NCBI RefSeq assembly: GCF_037031285.1
Contig: NZ_JAYEZO010000001.1
Location: forward strand, 806,001 to 870,000
Source of the DNA: Halobellus sp. LT62
GTDB taxonomy: Archaea > Halobacteriota > Halobacteria > Halobacteriales > Haloferacaceae
Direction of reading: 5' to 3'
Length of the DNA: 64,000 nucleotides
Of this stretch, positions 50,287 through 60,155 are shown in pieces (position 1 is the first letter of the stretch; the number at the start of each line of letters is the position of its first letter). The position numbers and the translations under genes are program-made. Under the pieces are notes generated by a model. That model was given only the letters and a program-made list of their open reading frames with translations, was not told the DNA's origin and searched no databases.

Positions 50287-51021
50287 TCAGCGGCCGTTGC
50301 GCGCGAACGTCAGATAGCCCGTGTGGCCGACGCCCGCAGTCGATGGGCGGGAGCCGCGCGCGCCGAAGTCCATCTCCCGCTGGATCGTCTCGTACGTTTC
50401 GACGTCGACGAGTCCCGCCTCGCGTGCGGACTCGACGGCCTCGCGGCTGTTCTCGACGAACGGTGAGTACACGGCGGCGTGGCCGCCGTCGGCGAGGAGA
50501 TCCGGCGCGCGTTCGACGATGTCGGGCGCGTCGCCGGTGTCGAGCGTGAGCGCGTCGAACGGGCCGTCCTCGACCGCGGCGTCGAGCTCGGTCGAGAGGT
50601 CGCCCGTCCTAACCTCGACGCGGTCGTCGACGCCCGCCAGTCGCATATTCTCGCGGGCGACGTCGGCGAAGTCGGGATCGATCTCGTAGCTGACGACGTC
50701 TGCGTGCATCCGGCCGAGGTACGCCGCGAGGACGCCCGTCCCGGTGCCGGCGTCGAGGACGCGGTCGCCAGCGGCGATGCCGGTGTGGCCGACGACCAGC
50801 CCGACGTCTCTGGGCATCATCGGCGCGCCGGTTCGCTCGAAGTGGTTGAAGAGGTCGGGACCGCGGAGCCGGCGGACGACGAACGCCTCGCCGAGATGCG
50901 TCTCCAAGACGTCGCCGGGTTCGACGTCTTCGGGGACGTCGAGGACGCCGAGGTCCGTCTGGAGCTCGTCGCCCGGCGCGCGCAGGTACTCGCGGTCGTC
51001 GTGAACGAGCAGGTAGCTCAC
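50287..51021 (-). CDS. trmI: tRNA (adenine58-N1)-methyltransferase, TrmI type
   Basis: 244-aa Rossmann methyltransferase from GTG 51021. N-terminal barrel ([28 protein letters not shown]), SAM motif [40 protein letters not shown] and catalytic-region [15 protein letters not shown]. Archaeal TrmI methylates A57/A58 in the T-loop. It overlaps the NAC gene by four bases (GTGA), a pair conserved in archaea. Confidence 0.9.
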   Translation of the reverse strand: MSYLLVHDDREYLRAPGDELQTDLGVLDVPEDVEPGDVLETHLGEAFVVRRLRGPDLFNHFERTGAPMMPRDVGLVVGHTGIAAGDRVLDAGTGTGVLAAYLGRMHADVVSYEIDPDFADVARENMRLAGVDDRVEVRTGDLSTELDAAVEDGPFDALTLDTGDAPDIVERAPDLLADGGHAAVYSPFVENSREAVESAREAGLVDVETYETIQREMDFGARGSRPSTAGVGHTGYLTFARNGR

Positions 51022-51425
51022 TCGAGGTCGGCGATGGCGGCCGCGAGGTCGCCGTCGTTCGTTTCGAGCGCTTCCCGGGCCGTATCGGTGTCGACGCCGG
51101 CGCGCTCGGCGACGAGTTGGACGTCCTCGTCGGGAATCGCGTCACCGCTGCTTCCGGCCTCATCTGTGTCGGCGTCGTCGCTATCACCTTCGACTGCACC
51201 TGCGGCCGCGTTTGCGCTCTTCTCGCGGCTCTCGGGGTCGCCGACGACCTGATAGGTCTGCTGGCCCTGCGCGTCCATCCGGGTGACCTGCGCGTCCGAG
51301 AAGACGAGCTCTTCGTCGGCCGTCGTGATGACGACCTCCTCGACGTCGAGTTCGGTGACGTCGATGCCCATCTGTTCCATCATCTGCTTCATCTTCCGTG
51401 GGTTCATACCGCCTCCTCCGAACAT
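51018..51425 (-). CDS. nac: Nascent polypeptide-associated complex protein
   Basis: 135 aa. Start [35 protein letters not shown] is that of archaeal NAC, followed by the NAC barrel ([26 protein letters not shown]), an acidic linker longer than in methanogens, and a C-terminal UBA domain ([35 protein letters not shown]). It binds ribosomes near the exit tunnel. First gene of a two-gene operon with trmI; a TTTTGCTATC element about 30 bp upstream. Confidence 0.95.
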   Translation of the reverse strand: MFGGGGMNPRKMKQMMEQMGIDVTELDVEEVVITTADEELVFSDAQVTRMDAQGQQTYQVVGDPESREKSANAAAGAVEGDSDDADTDEAGSSGDAIPDEDVQLVAERAGVDTDTAREALETNDGDLAAAIADLE

Positions 51426-51553
51426 AGTTGGCCGAAGGGAGGATGTCCGATAGCAAAAGCGTGGCGAACCACGGCGTTCGCGGCGGGCTCACGTCCGAGG
51501 AGATTGTCGAGTGCGAGCGCACGATGGCGACTCACACGGGATCGCTCAGCGCG

Positions 51554-52021
51554 TCACTCGCGCTCCGCCTCGGGACGCCGCTGCAGCCCGGTCGCTTCCT
51601 CGATCGAGAGTTCGTACCCGACGATCGACAGCTGTCGCCGACCGACCGAGGAGAGATCCGGTGACCACGCGTTGTCGTCCATCAGTTCTCCCACCGCTCC
51701 CCACTCCTCGGTCGACAGCTCGCGGAGCGTCCCGAACGCGAGCACGCTCCGCCAGTCGGTCTGGGACTCGATATCGTACACGGTCAGGCACGCGCGTTCG
51801 GTCGCCTCGCTGAACGCTTTTTTCCGGCTGTCGGAGCCGAACTGCCAGTAGGAGAACACGGCGCGACCGGTCTCGTAGCCGAACGAGATTGGGACCGCGT
51901 ACGCGCGGTTGCCTTCGGCCAACGAGAGCACGCCGGTTCCCTGCTCGGACAGATAGGCGTCGATCTCCGTGTCGGTCATCCGTCCGCCGCGAACCCGATC
52001 GGGGTCGACTCGGTCCGTCAT
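51554..52021 (-). CDS. Pyridoxamine 5'-phosphate oxidase-like flavin/heme-type split-barrel protein
   Basis: 155 aa. MTDTEIDAYLSEQGTGVLSLAEGNRAYAVPISFGYE..., RAVFSYWQFGSDSRKKAFSEATERACLTVYDIES and SVLAFGTLREL: the split-barrel PNPOx fold that binds FMN, F420 or heme. The start at 52021 has a TTAC element about 27 bp upstream; an alternative is MTDTEID at 51979. Several such proteins occur per haloarchaeal genome. Cofactor unknown. An 11-bp repeat (GGCAGTCGTGG, 25 bp apart) sits upstream at 52091-52126. Confidence 0.78.
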   Translation of the reverse strand: MTDRVDPDRVRGGRMTDTEIDAYLSEQGTGVLSLAEGNRAYAVPISFGYETGRAVFSYWQFGSDSRKKAFSEATERACLTVYDIESQTDWRSVLAFGTLRELSTEEWGAVGELMDDNAWSPDLSSVGRRQLSIVGYELSIEEATGLQRRPEAERE

Positions 52022-52224
52022 AACCACCCGTTCGTCGGCGTCCGTAATGGTGTTGTCCCTCGCGGCTCGTCCGACTCCGAGCGGTGGTGTGGCAGTCGTG
52101 GCGGTGGGGCGGTCTGGCAGTCGTGGTAGTCGTAACGTGGACATTGTAGCGGACGCGGCAATCGCGACGGCGGGTCGGTGGGTCGATGACACAGTTTCAA
52201 TAGTCGCCGGACCCGACGTTTGCT

Positions 52225-53901
<1,677 letters not shown>

Positions 53902-53955
53902 CTCACCGGCGCAACTGTCCATACCGCTTATCCCGCTCTCGCGTGAGTTCCACCT

Positions 53956-54351
53956 ATGACGATGGCGTTCGACCACCTCGGGATCGCGACGACCGACGGC
54001 GCGAGCCTCGCGGCGACGTTCGAGGCGCTGTTCGACGCGCCGGTGGTCCACGAGGAGACGTTCGACGGGATGGCCGTCCGGTTTCTCCAACTCGACGGCG
54101 GCTATTTCGAGCTGCTGGAACCGGAAGACGGCGGGACGATCGCGCGGTTTCTGGATCGCAATGGCCCCGGGATTCACCACGTCGCGCTCCGGACAGAAGC
54201 GCTCGACGCCGCCTTGGAGCGCGCCCGCGACGTCGGCGTCGACCTCGTCGACGAGGAGCCACGACCGGGCGCGTGGGGTCACGAGGTCGCCTTCCTGCAC
54301 CCCCGATCGACCGGCGGCGTTCTCGTCGAGTACGTCCAGCACGATGGGTGA
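53956..54351 (+). CDS. mce: Methylmalonyl-CoA epimerase
   Basis: 131-aa vicinal-oxygen-chelate enzyme racemising C2 of methylmalonyl-CoA. Metal ligands: His in FDHLGIA, Gln/Glu in VRFLQLDGGYFELLEP, His in PGIHHVAL and the last Glu in VLVEYVQ. The CTTATCC box near 53928-53934 precedes it, so it may have its own promoter although the mutase is directly upstream. Together they link propionyl-CoA to the TCA cycle. Confidence 0.93.
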   Translation: MTMAFDHLGIATTDGASLAATFEALFDAPVVHEETFDGMAVRFLQLDGGYFELLEPEDGGTIARFLDRNGPGIHHVALRTEALDAALERARDVGVDLVDEEPRPGAWGHEVAFLHPRSTGGVLVEYVQHDG

Positions 54352-54446
54352 GCCACTCGGTGGGATTCACGCGGAGCCGCGTCGGCCGCAGGACCCCCTG
54401 CGACAACAGTACAGTTTAACCCTTCGGCGACGCCCTCGTATGTAGG

Positions 54447-56144
54447 ATGCGCGATTGGCTCGCTCACCGCGCGAAGATAGAGCCGCACGTTCCGGCGCTC
54501 GTCGTCGCCGAATCCGGCGACGCCTACTCGTTCGGCAACCTCGACACGCTCGTCGACGATCTCGCCGGACGCCTCGCGGCCGCCGGCGTCGACCCGGAGA
54601 TGCATCTCGGCGCGGTGCTGGATGCCCGACTCGAATACGTCTGCCTGATCCACGCGGCGATGCGCCTCGGCGTGACGCTCGTGCCGATGGGCGACGGGCT
54701 GACCGCTCGGGAACTCGCGGCCCAGATCGAGACCGCGGACGTCGACGCCGTCGTCTGCGAGGCCGAAAGCGAGCAGACGGTCGTCGATGCGGTCGACGCC
54801 ATCGCCGCCGATCGGGCCCCTGCAGCCGACAACACGACCGATACCGACGACACGACCGCGGCCAACGACACGACTGCCGCTACCGACGACACGACTGCCG
54901 CTACTGCCGACGCAGACGATAACTCGCCTGACGGACCCGATCTGCTGCTCACCGTCGACGACTCGGAAACCGACGCCACGAAACCGCTCTCTGACGTCGT
55001 CGCCGAGCCCGTCACGCCCGCGGAGTGGTCGCTAGAGACCCGTCAACTGCTTCTGTTCACTTCGGGGACGACCGGCGACCCGAAAGCCGTGCCGTTGACG
55101 ACCGGAAACCTCCTCGCCAGCGCCGTCGCCTCCGCGTTCCGGCTCGGGTTCGATCCCGAGGACCGCTGGCTCGTGACGCTCTCGCTGCACCACATGGGCG
55201 GTATCGCGCCGATTCTGCGGATGCCGCTGTACGGAATGACGGTGCTCTTCCGCGAAACGTTCGACGCGGGGGCGGTCGCAGACGACCTCGACAGATACGA
55301 CGCGACGGCGATTTCGCTCGTGCCGACGATGCTCCGACGGATGCTGGAGCGCCGCGGGACGCTCTCGGACTCGCTCCGAGTCGTGTTACTCGGTGGGGCA
55401 CCCGCCCCGGCCGGTCTCATAGAGCGCTGTCGGGACTACTCGATCCCCGTGCACCCGACGTACGGAATGACCGAGACCGCCTCACAGATCGCCACCGCGC
55501 GACCGAGAGAAGCCTTCGATGCGCCGGACAGCGTCGGTCGACCGCTATTTATGACAGAGGTGACCGTCGTCGACGAGGAGGGCCAGCCACTGCAGACAGG
55601 AGAGTCGGGGGAACTCGTCGTCGCCGGGCCGACCGTGACGCGCGGGTACTACGGCGATGACGAGGCGACCACCGATGCGTTCGGGCGGTTCGGACTCCAC
55701 ACCGGCGACGTCGGCGTCTTCGATGACGAGGGGATACTGCGGATCCTGAACCGCATCGACGACCGCATCGTCACCGGTGGCGAGAACGTCGAGCCCGGCG
55801 AGGTGGTCGATGTCCTGCTCGATCACCCCGACGTTCGGGAGGCGGCCGTCGTCGGCGTTCCGGACGCCCAGTGGGGCGAGCGTGTCTCCGCGGTGGTAGT
55901 CCCCCGGCGCGATTCGGCGGCCGACTCCCAAGACGCGGCGGACGCCACCGAGGCCGCAGATCCCGCGGACGCCGCGGTCGACCGCGCCGAACTGATCGAC
56001 TTCGCGCGGGAACGGCTGGCGGGGTTCAAACTCCCGAAAACGATTGCCGTCACCGATGCGCTTCCCCGAACCGTCTCGGGCACCGTCGACCGCGAGGCCG
56101 TCCGCGGACTGGTCTCGGAGCCGACCGCCGATAGCGACGAATAA
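54447..56144 (+). CDS. menE: o-Succinylbenzoate-CoA ligase, MenE
   Basis: 565-aa AMP-forming acyl-CoA ligase for menaquinone. Motifs: P-loop-like LLFTSGTTGDPKAVPLT, HPTYGMTETASQIA, TGDVGVFDDEG, the hinge NRIDDRIVTGGENVEP and the C-terminal lysine in GFKLPKTIAV. Compared with bacterial MenE it is about 80 residues longer, largely from a Thr/Asp/Ala-rich repeated insert around residues 125-170 (DDTTAA units) and a C-terminal Asp/Ala insert. TTTAACC near 54414-54420 gives a leaderless ATG at 54447. The other men genes are not here. Confidence 0.9.
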   Translation: MRDWLAHRAKIEPHVPALVVAESGDAYSFGNLDTLVDDLAGRLAAAGVDPEMHLGAVLDARLEYVCLIHAAMRLGVTLVPMGDGLTARELAAQIETADVDAVVCEAESEQTVVDAVDAIAADRAPAADNTTDTDDTTAANDTTAATDDTTAATADADDNSPDGPDLLLTVDDSETDATKPLSDVVAEPVTPAEWSLETRQLLLFTSGTTGDPKAVPLTTGNLLASAVASAFRLGFDPEDRWLVTLSLHHMGGIAPILRMPLYGMTVLFRETFDAGAVADDLDRYDATAISLVPTMLRRMLERRGTLSDSLRVVLLGGAPAPAGLIERCRDYSIPVHPTYGMTETASQIATARPREAFDAPDSVGRPLFMTEVTVVDEEGQPLQTGESGELVVAGPTVTRGYYGDDEATTDAFGRFGLHTGDVGVFDDEGILRILNRIDDRIVTGGENVEPGEVVDVLLDHPDVREAAVVGVPDAQWGERVSAVVVPRRDSAADSQDAADATEAADPADAAVDRAELIDFARERLAGFKLPKTIAVTDALPRTVSGTVDREAVRGLVSEPTADSDE

Positions 56145-56175
56145 AATAGAGAACTTGTTTTCAGTTTTTCAAAGT
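56145..56175 (+). terminator. AT-rich, T-run terminator after menE
   Basis: Directly after the stop come AAAATAGAGAAC and then TTGTTTTCAGTTTTTC, the most AT-rich spot in the window with two T-runs, which end transcription in archaea without a hairpin. It precedes the promoter of the dehydrogenase gene. Confidence 0.6.
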
Positions 56176-56181
56176 TCCGAG

Positions 56182-56190
56182 GGTTATTTG
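56182..56190 (+). promoter_or_regulatory. TATA box for the acyl-CoA dehydrogenase gene
   Basis: GGTTATTTG, 24-32 bp before the ATG at 56214. Confidence 0.6.
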
Positions 56191-56213
56191 CTCGTTGGAC
56201 GAGAGGGCCTCGT

Positions 56214-57365
56214 ATGGATCTTCTCGACGAATCGGTGGTTCCGGAGCACGCTCGCGAGGTAAAACGCGAGGCGCGCGAGTTCGCCGACGAGCACATCCGC
56301 CCGAACGCGGAGGCGTACTTCCAGTCGGCGGAGTACCCCTGGGACGTCCTCGAAGCGGGGATGGACGCGGGACTCGTCGCCCAAGACATCGGCGAGGAGT
56401 ACGGCGGCGAGGGGTACGACCTCGAACAGATCCTCGCGATCAACGAGGAGTTTTACGCCGCCGACGCGGGAATCGCGCTGACGTTGATGCTCGCCTCCTT
56501 CGGCTGTGAAATCGTCGAAACATACGGCACGGAGGAGCAGAAAGACGAGTACCTCCGCCCCGTCGCGGCCAACGATCAGATCTCCGGGCTCGCGGTGTCG
56601 GAACCGCAGACCGGGTCGGATATGGCCGGGATGACGACGACGGCCGAGCGGACCGACGACGGCTGGGTGTTGAACGGCGAGAAGTACTGGGTAGGTAATG
56701 CGGTAGAGGCCGACTGGCTGACCGTCTACGCGAAGACCGGCGAGGGCGAGGACCGCTACTCGAACTACTCGATGTTCATCGTCGAGACCGATGCGCCGGG
56801 CTACGAGGCCGAGCACATTCCCGAGAAGATCGGGATGCGCGCCTCCAAACAGGGTCACATCGTCTTCGACGACTGCGAGGTCCCCGAGGAGAACCTCATC
56901 GGGTCCGAGGGCGGCGGATTCTACGTGCTCGCGGACTTTTTCAATCACGGCCGCGTCGTCGTCGGCGGTCACGGCATCGGCCTCGCCGCGCACGCCATCG
57001 AGGAGACGTGGACGTTCGTTCACGACCGCGAGGCCTTCGGCCGCAACATCGCAGAGTTCCAGTCGACCCAGCACATCCTCGCGGATATGCGGATGGAGTT
57101 CGAGGCCGCGCGCGCGCTCAACTGGCGCGCAGCCCACAAGGTCGAGACGAACGAAGACGCCGGCTTCTGGGCCGCCGCGACGAAGACCAAATCGACCGAG
57201 ACGGCGATGCACTGCGCCGAGCGTGGGATGCAATTACACGGTGGCCGCTCCGTGCTCGAAGAGTATCCCATCTCCCGCGTCTACCGAGACGTCCGGATTC
57301 CGGTCATCTACGAGGGTGCCAACGAGATCCAGCGCAACCTCATCTACCGACAGGGTAGCATCTGA
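56214..57365 (+). CDS. Acyl-CoA dehydrogenase
   Basis: 383 aa FAD enzyme of fatty-acid/branched-chain degradation. Blocks: EYGGEGYDLEQIL, GLAVSEPQTGSDMAGMTTTAERTDDGWVLNGEKYWVGNA (FAD site), HIVFDDCEVPEENLIG, ADFFNHGRVVVGGHGIGLA, REAFGRNIAEFQSTQHILADM and the C-terminal YEGANEIQRNLIYR, whose Glu is the usual catalytic base of short/medium-chain members. Electrons go to ETF. The substrate chain is not clear from the sequence; it sits beside propionyl-CoA genes. Confidence 0.93.
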   Translation: MDLLDESVVPEHAREVKREAREFADEHIRPNAEAYFQSAEYPWDVLEAGMDAGLVAQDIGEEYGGEGYDLEQILAINEEFYAADAGIALTLMLASFGCEIVETYGTEEQKDEYLRPVAANDQISGLAVSEPQTGSDMAGMTTTAERTDDGWVLNGEKYWVGNAVEADWLTVYAKTGEGEDRYSNYSMFIVETDAPGYEAEHIPEKIGMRASKQGHIVFDDCEVPEENLIGSEGGGFYVLADFFNHGRVVVGGHGIGLAAHAIEETWTFVHDREAFGRNIAEFQSTQHILADMRMEFEAARALNWRAAHKVETNEDAGFWAAATKTKSTETAMHCAERGMQLHGGRSVLEEYPISRVYRDVRIPVIYEGANEIQRNLIYRQGSI

Positions 57366-57508
57366 CGAAAACTCCCGGTTCCGCTATTTTCCGGCGGAGC
57401 GTCCCAATTCTTTGCCGATCTTGACAGACTCCGACGTCGACGGAAACCTAACTGTGTAGGGTTCGTGGTGAATACCGTCGCTGTCCTTCCTTCAGATACC
57501 GAAGCACG

Positions 57509-57709
57509 ATGTCTAAGAGTCAATCGACACTCACCGAACTGACCGAGCACTGCGAGGGGTGCGGTTCCCGGACGCCTCACGAGGTCTCCATCGAGCTCAA
57601 GACCGAGAGCAAAAAGCGGACGAACCGGGAGTTCTCCCGGGAGCCCTACCGGGTCACGCAGTGTCGCGTCTGCGGCGACAAACGGTCTCAGCGGATGAAC
57701 GACGCCTGA
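57509..57709 (+). CDS. Small zinc-ribbon protein (DUF7835-like)
   Basis: 66 aa. MSKSQSTLTELTEHCEGCGSRTPHEVSIELKTESKK, then YRVTQCRVCGDKRSQRMNDA: two CxxC knuckles (CEGC and CRVC) separated by a charged strand, a zinc beta-ribbon. Common in haloarchaea with no known role. The 57366-57508 gap has no clear TATA. Confidence 0.75.
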   Translation: MSKSQSTLTELTEHCEGCGSRTPHEVSIELKTESKKRTNREFSREPYRVTQCRVCGDKRSQRMNDA

Positions 57710-57756
57710 GTTCCCAATAGCGTCGTTCGACTACCCACAACTCGGCCCCGCTCTCG

Positions 57757-59610
57757 TTACTCGTCGTCGACGCGGTCCCCAGCGTCGGGACGCCTCGACG
57801 ATTCCGCCCTCCTCGACTCGGTTCTCGCCGACTCGGTTCCGGACGGTTCAGTTCCCGACGATTCCGACACGAACGCCTCGATGAGTTTCCGCTCGCCCGA
57901 ACGCAGGTGCTCGTGGAAGGTCGGTGCCGCGATGCCGAGGGAGTCGGCCACTTCCTCGGCCGTGCTCCCCCGCGGCCACTCGAAGTAGCCCGAGGCGAGC
58001 GCCGCTTCGATCACCTCTTGTTGGCGGGCGGTGAGCTTCTCTTCTAACTGGCGGCGAAAGGACGCCGTCGACTGTACCGCGTCTTCGACTTCCCGCTTTG
58101 CGACCACCGAAACGTCCGGATACGACGACTGAACCGCGTCGGTGAGCGCTCTGAGGTCCGCCTTCGGCGGCACGTGGACGACCATCGTTCCGACGCCGTT
58201 GTCGGCGGTGAGCGACTCGATCGTCGCGCCCAGTTCGACGAGGGTGACGACGACGGACGCGCCGGTCAACCGGAACTCGAACAGCGTCTCCTCGTCCTCC
58301 TCGGCGACGGTGCGTGCGTTCACGAGCACGTCGAGGGGTGCCACCGCCGAGAGCACCGCCGACGGGTCGACCGTTTCGATCGCGACGTAACAGGAGACGA
58401 CGCCCTCGTCGGTGAGCGTCGTCCCGTCGAGGCGGACCGCCGTCTCGAATTCCAGCGAGAGGTCGACGAGCAGGTCGCGCGTGTCGTCGTGATCGAACTC
58501 CAGTTCGATCGCCGCGTCGCCCTGCAGTAACTGCTTGGACTCCGCGGCGTTGATGCCGTGGCCGACGCGCTCGGCGATCTCTTCGAGCATCGACTCCTCC
58601 TCGTCGGTCACGTCGCCGCGGACGTAGACCACCAACACGCCGTAGACGGTGTCTCGGTAGCGGATCGGCGCGGCGACGAGGGTCCTGTCGCCGTCGGGGG
58701 GCTCCGGCGCTTCCAACACGCTCGCGGCGTGCGCTGGGGAGACCGCTGCGGTCCGGACCGCCCGGGTCTCGATAGCGCCTCGAACCACGTCTGCCGGCGG
58801 CGTCCAGTGCTCTCGGTTCACGTCGACCCCTTCGAGCGGCGACTCGACCGAGTCGGCGCTCGCCTCGCACGCGACGGTGTCGACGACGGTGTTGTACCGG
58901 GCGATCCATACTCCGTCGTACGGGGAACCGCCGAACGAGTTACACACCGTCCGGACGATGTCCTCGCGGGTCGTCGCGTCGACCAGCGATCGGTCGATCT
59001 CGCGGAGGAATCCGTTTATCTGCCTGATTCTGGACAGCTGTCGCTCGCGGGTTCTGATCTCCGATTCGCGCTCGTCTCTGAGTTCGCGAACGCGCGCTGT
59101 CAACTCGTCGAGCGCGTCGGGATCACCGAGCTCGCCGCTGTCGCGGTCGTCGAGCACCGCTTCCGTCGACGCGAGCGCGAAGTACTCCCGCACGCGGTCG
59201 TCGAACTCCGAGCGGACCAGTAGCTCCTCGATGGTGTCTCTGACGCTCGCTTGGTCGACCGGTTTGACGAGGTACTCGTCGAACGGCATCTCGACGATGT
59301 CGGTGTCGGGTTCGACCGCGGTCATCATCGCGACGCGACAGTCGAGTCCCCGCGCGTCGATCTCGGCGAGGACCTCGTCGCCGGATCGATCCGGCATCCG
59401 TCTATCGAGGAGGACGATGTCGACCCCCTCGTCGATCAGATCGAGCGCCGCGTCGCCGCCGTAGGCCACGCGCACCTCGTAGTCTTCGCGCAGCCAATAC
59501 TCACAGGTGTCGGCCAAGTCTCTGTCGTCGTCGACGACGAGGACGACGGGCGCGTCGGCCGACGCTGTCGGCTCCCCTGCGGGATCGTCTGGCGCTCCGT
59601 CGGCAGACAT
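57757..59610 (-). CDS. Response regulator with HalX, GAF and bacterioopsin-activator-type HTH
   Basis: 617 aa. Receiver domain (VVLVVDDDRDLADTCEYWL, phospho-Asp in IVLLDRRMP, Lys in YLVKPVD), HalX-type segment with coiled coil (REYFALASTEAVLDD...LRDERESEIRTRERQLSRI), GAF domain (INGFLREIDRSLVDATTREDIVRTVCNSFGG...VAAPIRYRDTVYGVLVVYV), Bat-type GAF/HTH associated domain, and an HTH10 domain at the end (LTARQQEVIEAALASGYFEWPRGSTAEEVADSLGIAAPTFHEHLR). Phosphorylation presumably by an unlinked histidine kinase. An inverted repeat lies upstream. Start MSADGAPDD fixed by a CTATTTG box about 31-38 bp away. Confidence 0.9.
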   Translation of the reverse strand: MSADGAPDDPAGEPTASADAPVVLVVDDDRDLADTCEYWLREDYEVRVAYGGDAALDLIDEGVDIVLLDRRMPDRSGDEVLAEIDARGLDCRVAMMTAVEPDTDIVEMPFDEYLVKPVDQASVRDTIEELLVRSEFDDRVREYFALASTEAVLDDRDSGELGDPDALDELTARVRELRDERESEIRTRERQLSRIRQINGFLREIDRSLVDATTREDIVRTVCNSFGGSPYDGVWIARYNTVVDTVACEASADSVESPLEGVDVNREHWTPPADVVRGAIETRAVRTAAVSPAHAASVLEAPEPPDGDRTLVAAPIRYRDTVYGVLVVYVRGDVTDEEESMLEEIAERVGHGINAAESKQLLQGDAAIELEFDHDDTRDLLVDLSLEFETAVRLDGTTLTDEGVVSCYVAIETVDPSAVLSAVAPLDVLVNARTVAEEDEETLFEFRLTGASVVVTLVELGATIESLTADNGVGTMVVHVPPKADLRALTDAVQSSYPDVSVVAKREVEDAVQSTASFRRQLEEKLTARQQEVIEAALASGYFEWPRGSTAEEVADSLGIAAPTFHEHLRSGERKLIEAFVSESSGTEPSGTESARTESRRAESSRRPDAGDRVDDE

Positions 59611-59687
59611 TCGTGCTACAGAGAGGGAGCGATTCCATCGACAAATAGTTGCCCCTCGTGGCGGTACGCTGGGGTTCGTCGTCCCGA

Positions 59688-59716
59688 CCCTAACGACGTA
59701 GGGCACCGTGTTAGGG
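59688..59716. promoter_or_regulatory. Inverted repeat in the divergent promoter region (operator candidate)
   Basis: CCCTAAC (59688-59694) and GTTAGGG (59710-59716) are perfect inverse complements with a 15-bp spacer. They lie upstream of the regulator gene and of the small zinc-ribbon gene at 59778. Perhaps a dimer-binding site. Confidence 0.45.
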
Positions 59717-59777
59717 CCGCTGCCCCCATCCGTGTAATTAGCTATGATCGATCGAACCGTCGCCGAGGTGGAGACCC

Positions 59778-59942
59778 GTGCCTGAGTGCCAAAATTGCGG
59801 CTCGTTCGTCTCTCGTGATTACGTTCGCGTGTTCGCCCCCGAGAACGTCGAGAACGCGCGTGTCTGTCCCCACTGCGAGGATATGATTCGCGAGGGCGCG
59901 GCCGTCCGCGACGCCCGATCGCGACGCGTTTCGTCGCTGTAG
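59778..59942 (+). CDS. 54-aa zinc-ribbon protein (DUF7563-like)
   Basis: GTG start: MPECQNCGSFVSRDYVRVFAPENVENARVCPHCEDMIREGAAVRDARSRR. CxxC (CQNC) and CPHC bracket a short strand, one zinc ribbon. Found widely in haloarchaea, often near sensory or transposon genes; role unknown. TAATTAGCTATG near 59736-59747 is the likely promoter. Confidence 0.75.
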   Translation: MPECQNCGSFVSRDYVRVFAPENVENARVCPHCEDMIREGAAVRDARSRRVSSL

Positions 59943-60155
59943 CCACTCGTCACACGCGGCATCGACGCTCGGCGTCGACTTCCCCGTTCCGGGCGTCCTT
60001 CCTCCTCTTCTTCCCCTTCTAGGCCCCCAGCAACGAACGAGACTTTCCCAACAGCGTACGCGGTTCTTCCAACAGCCAACGCGCGACGAATTGAACCCGC
60101 GCGGGACTCCCGTCCGACCGCCAACCTACAAGGCGGTGCCGCTGGATCGGTGGGT

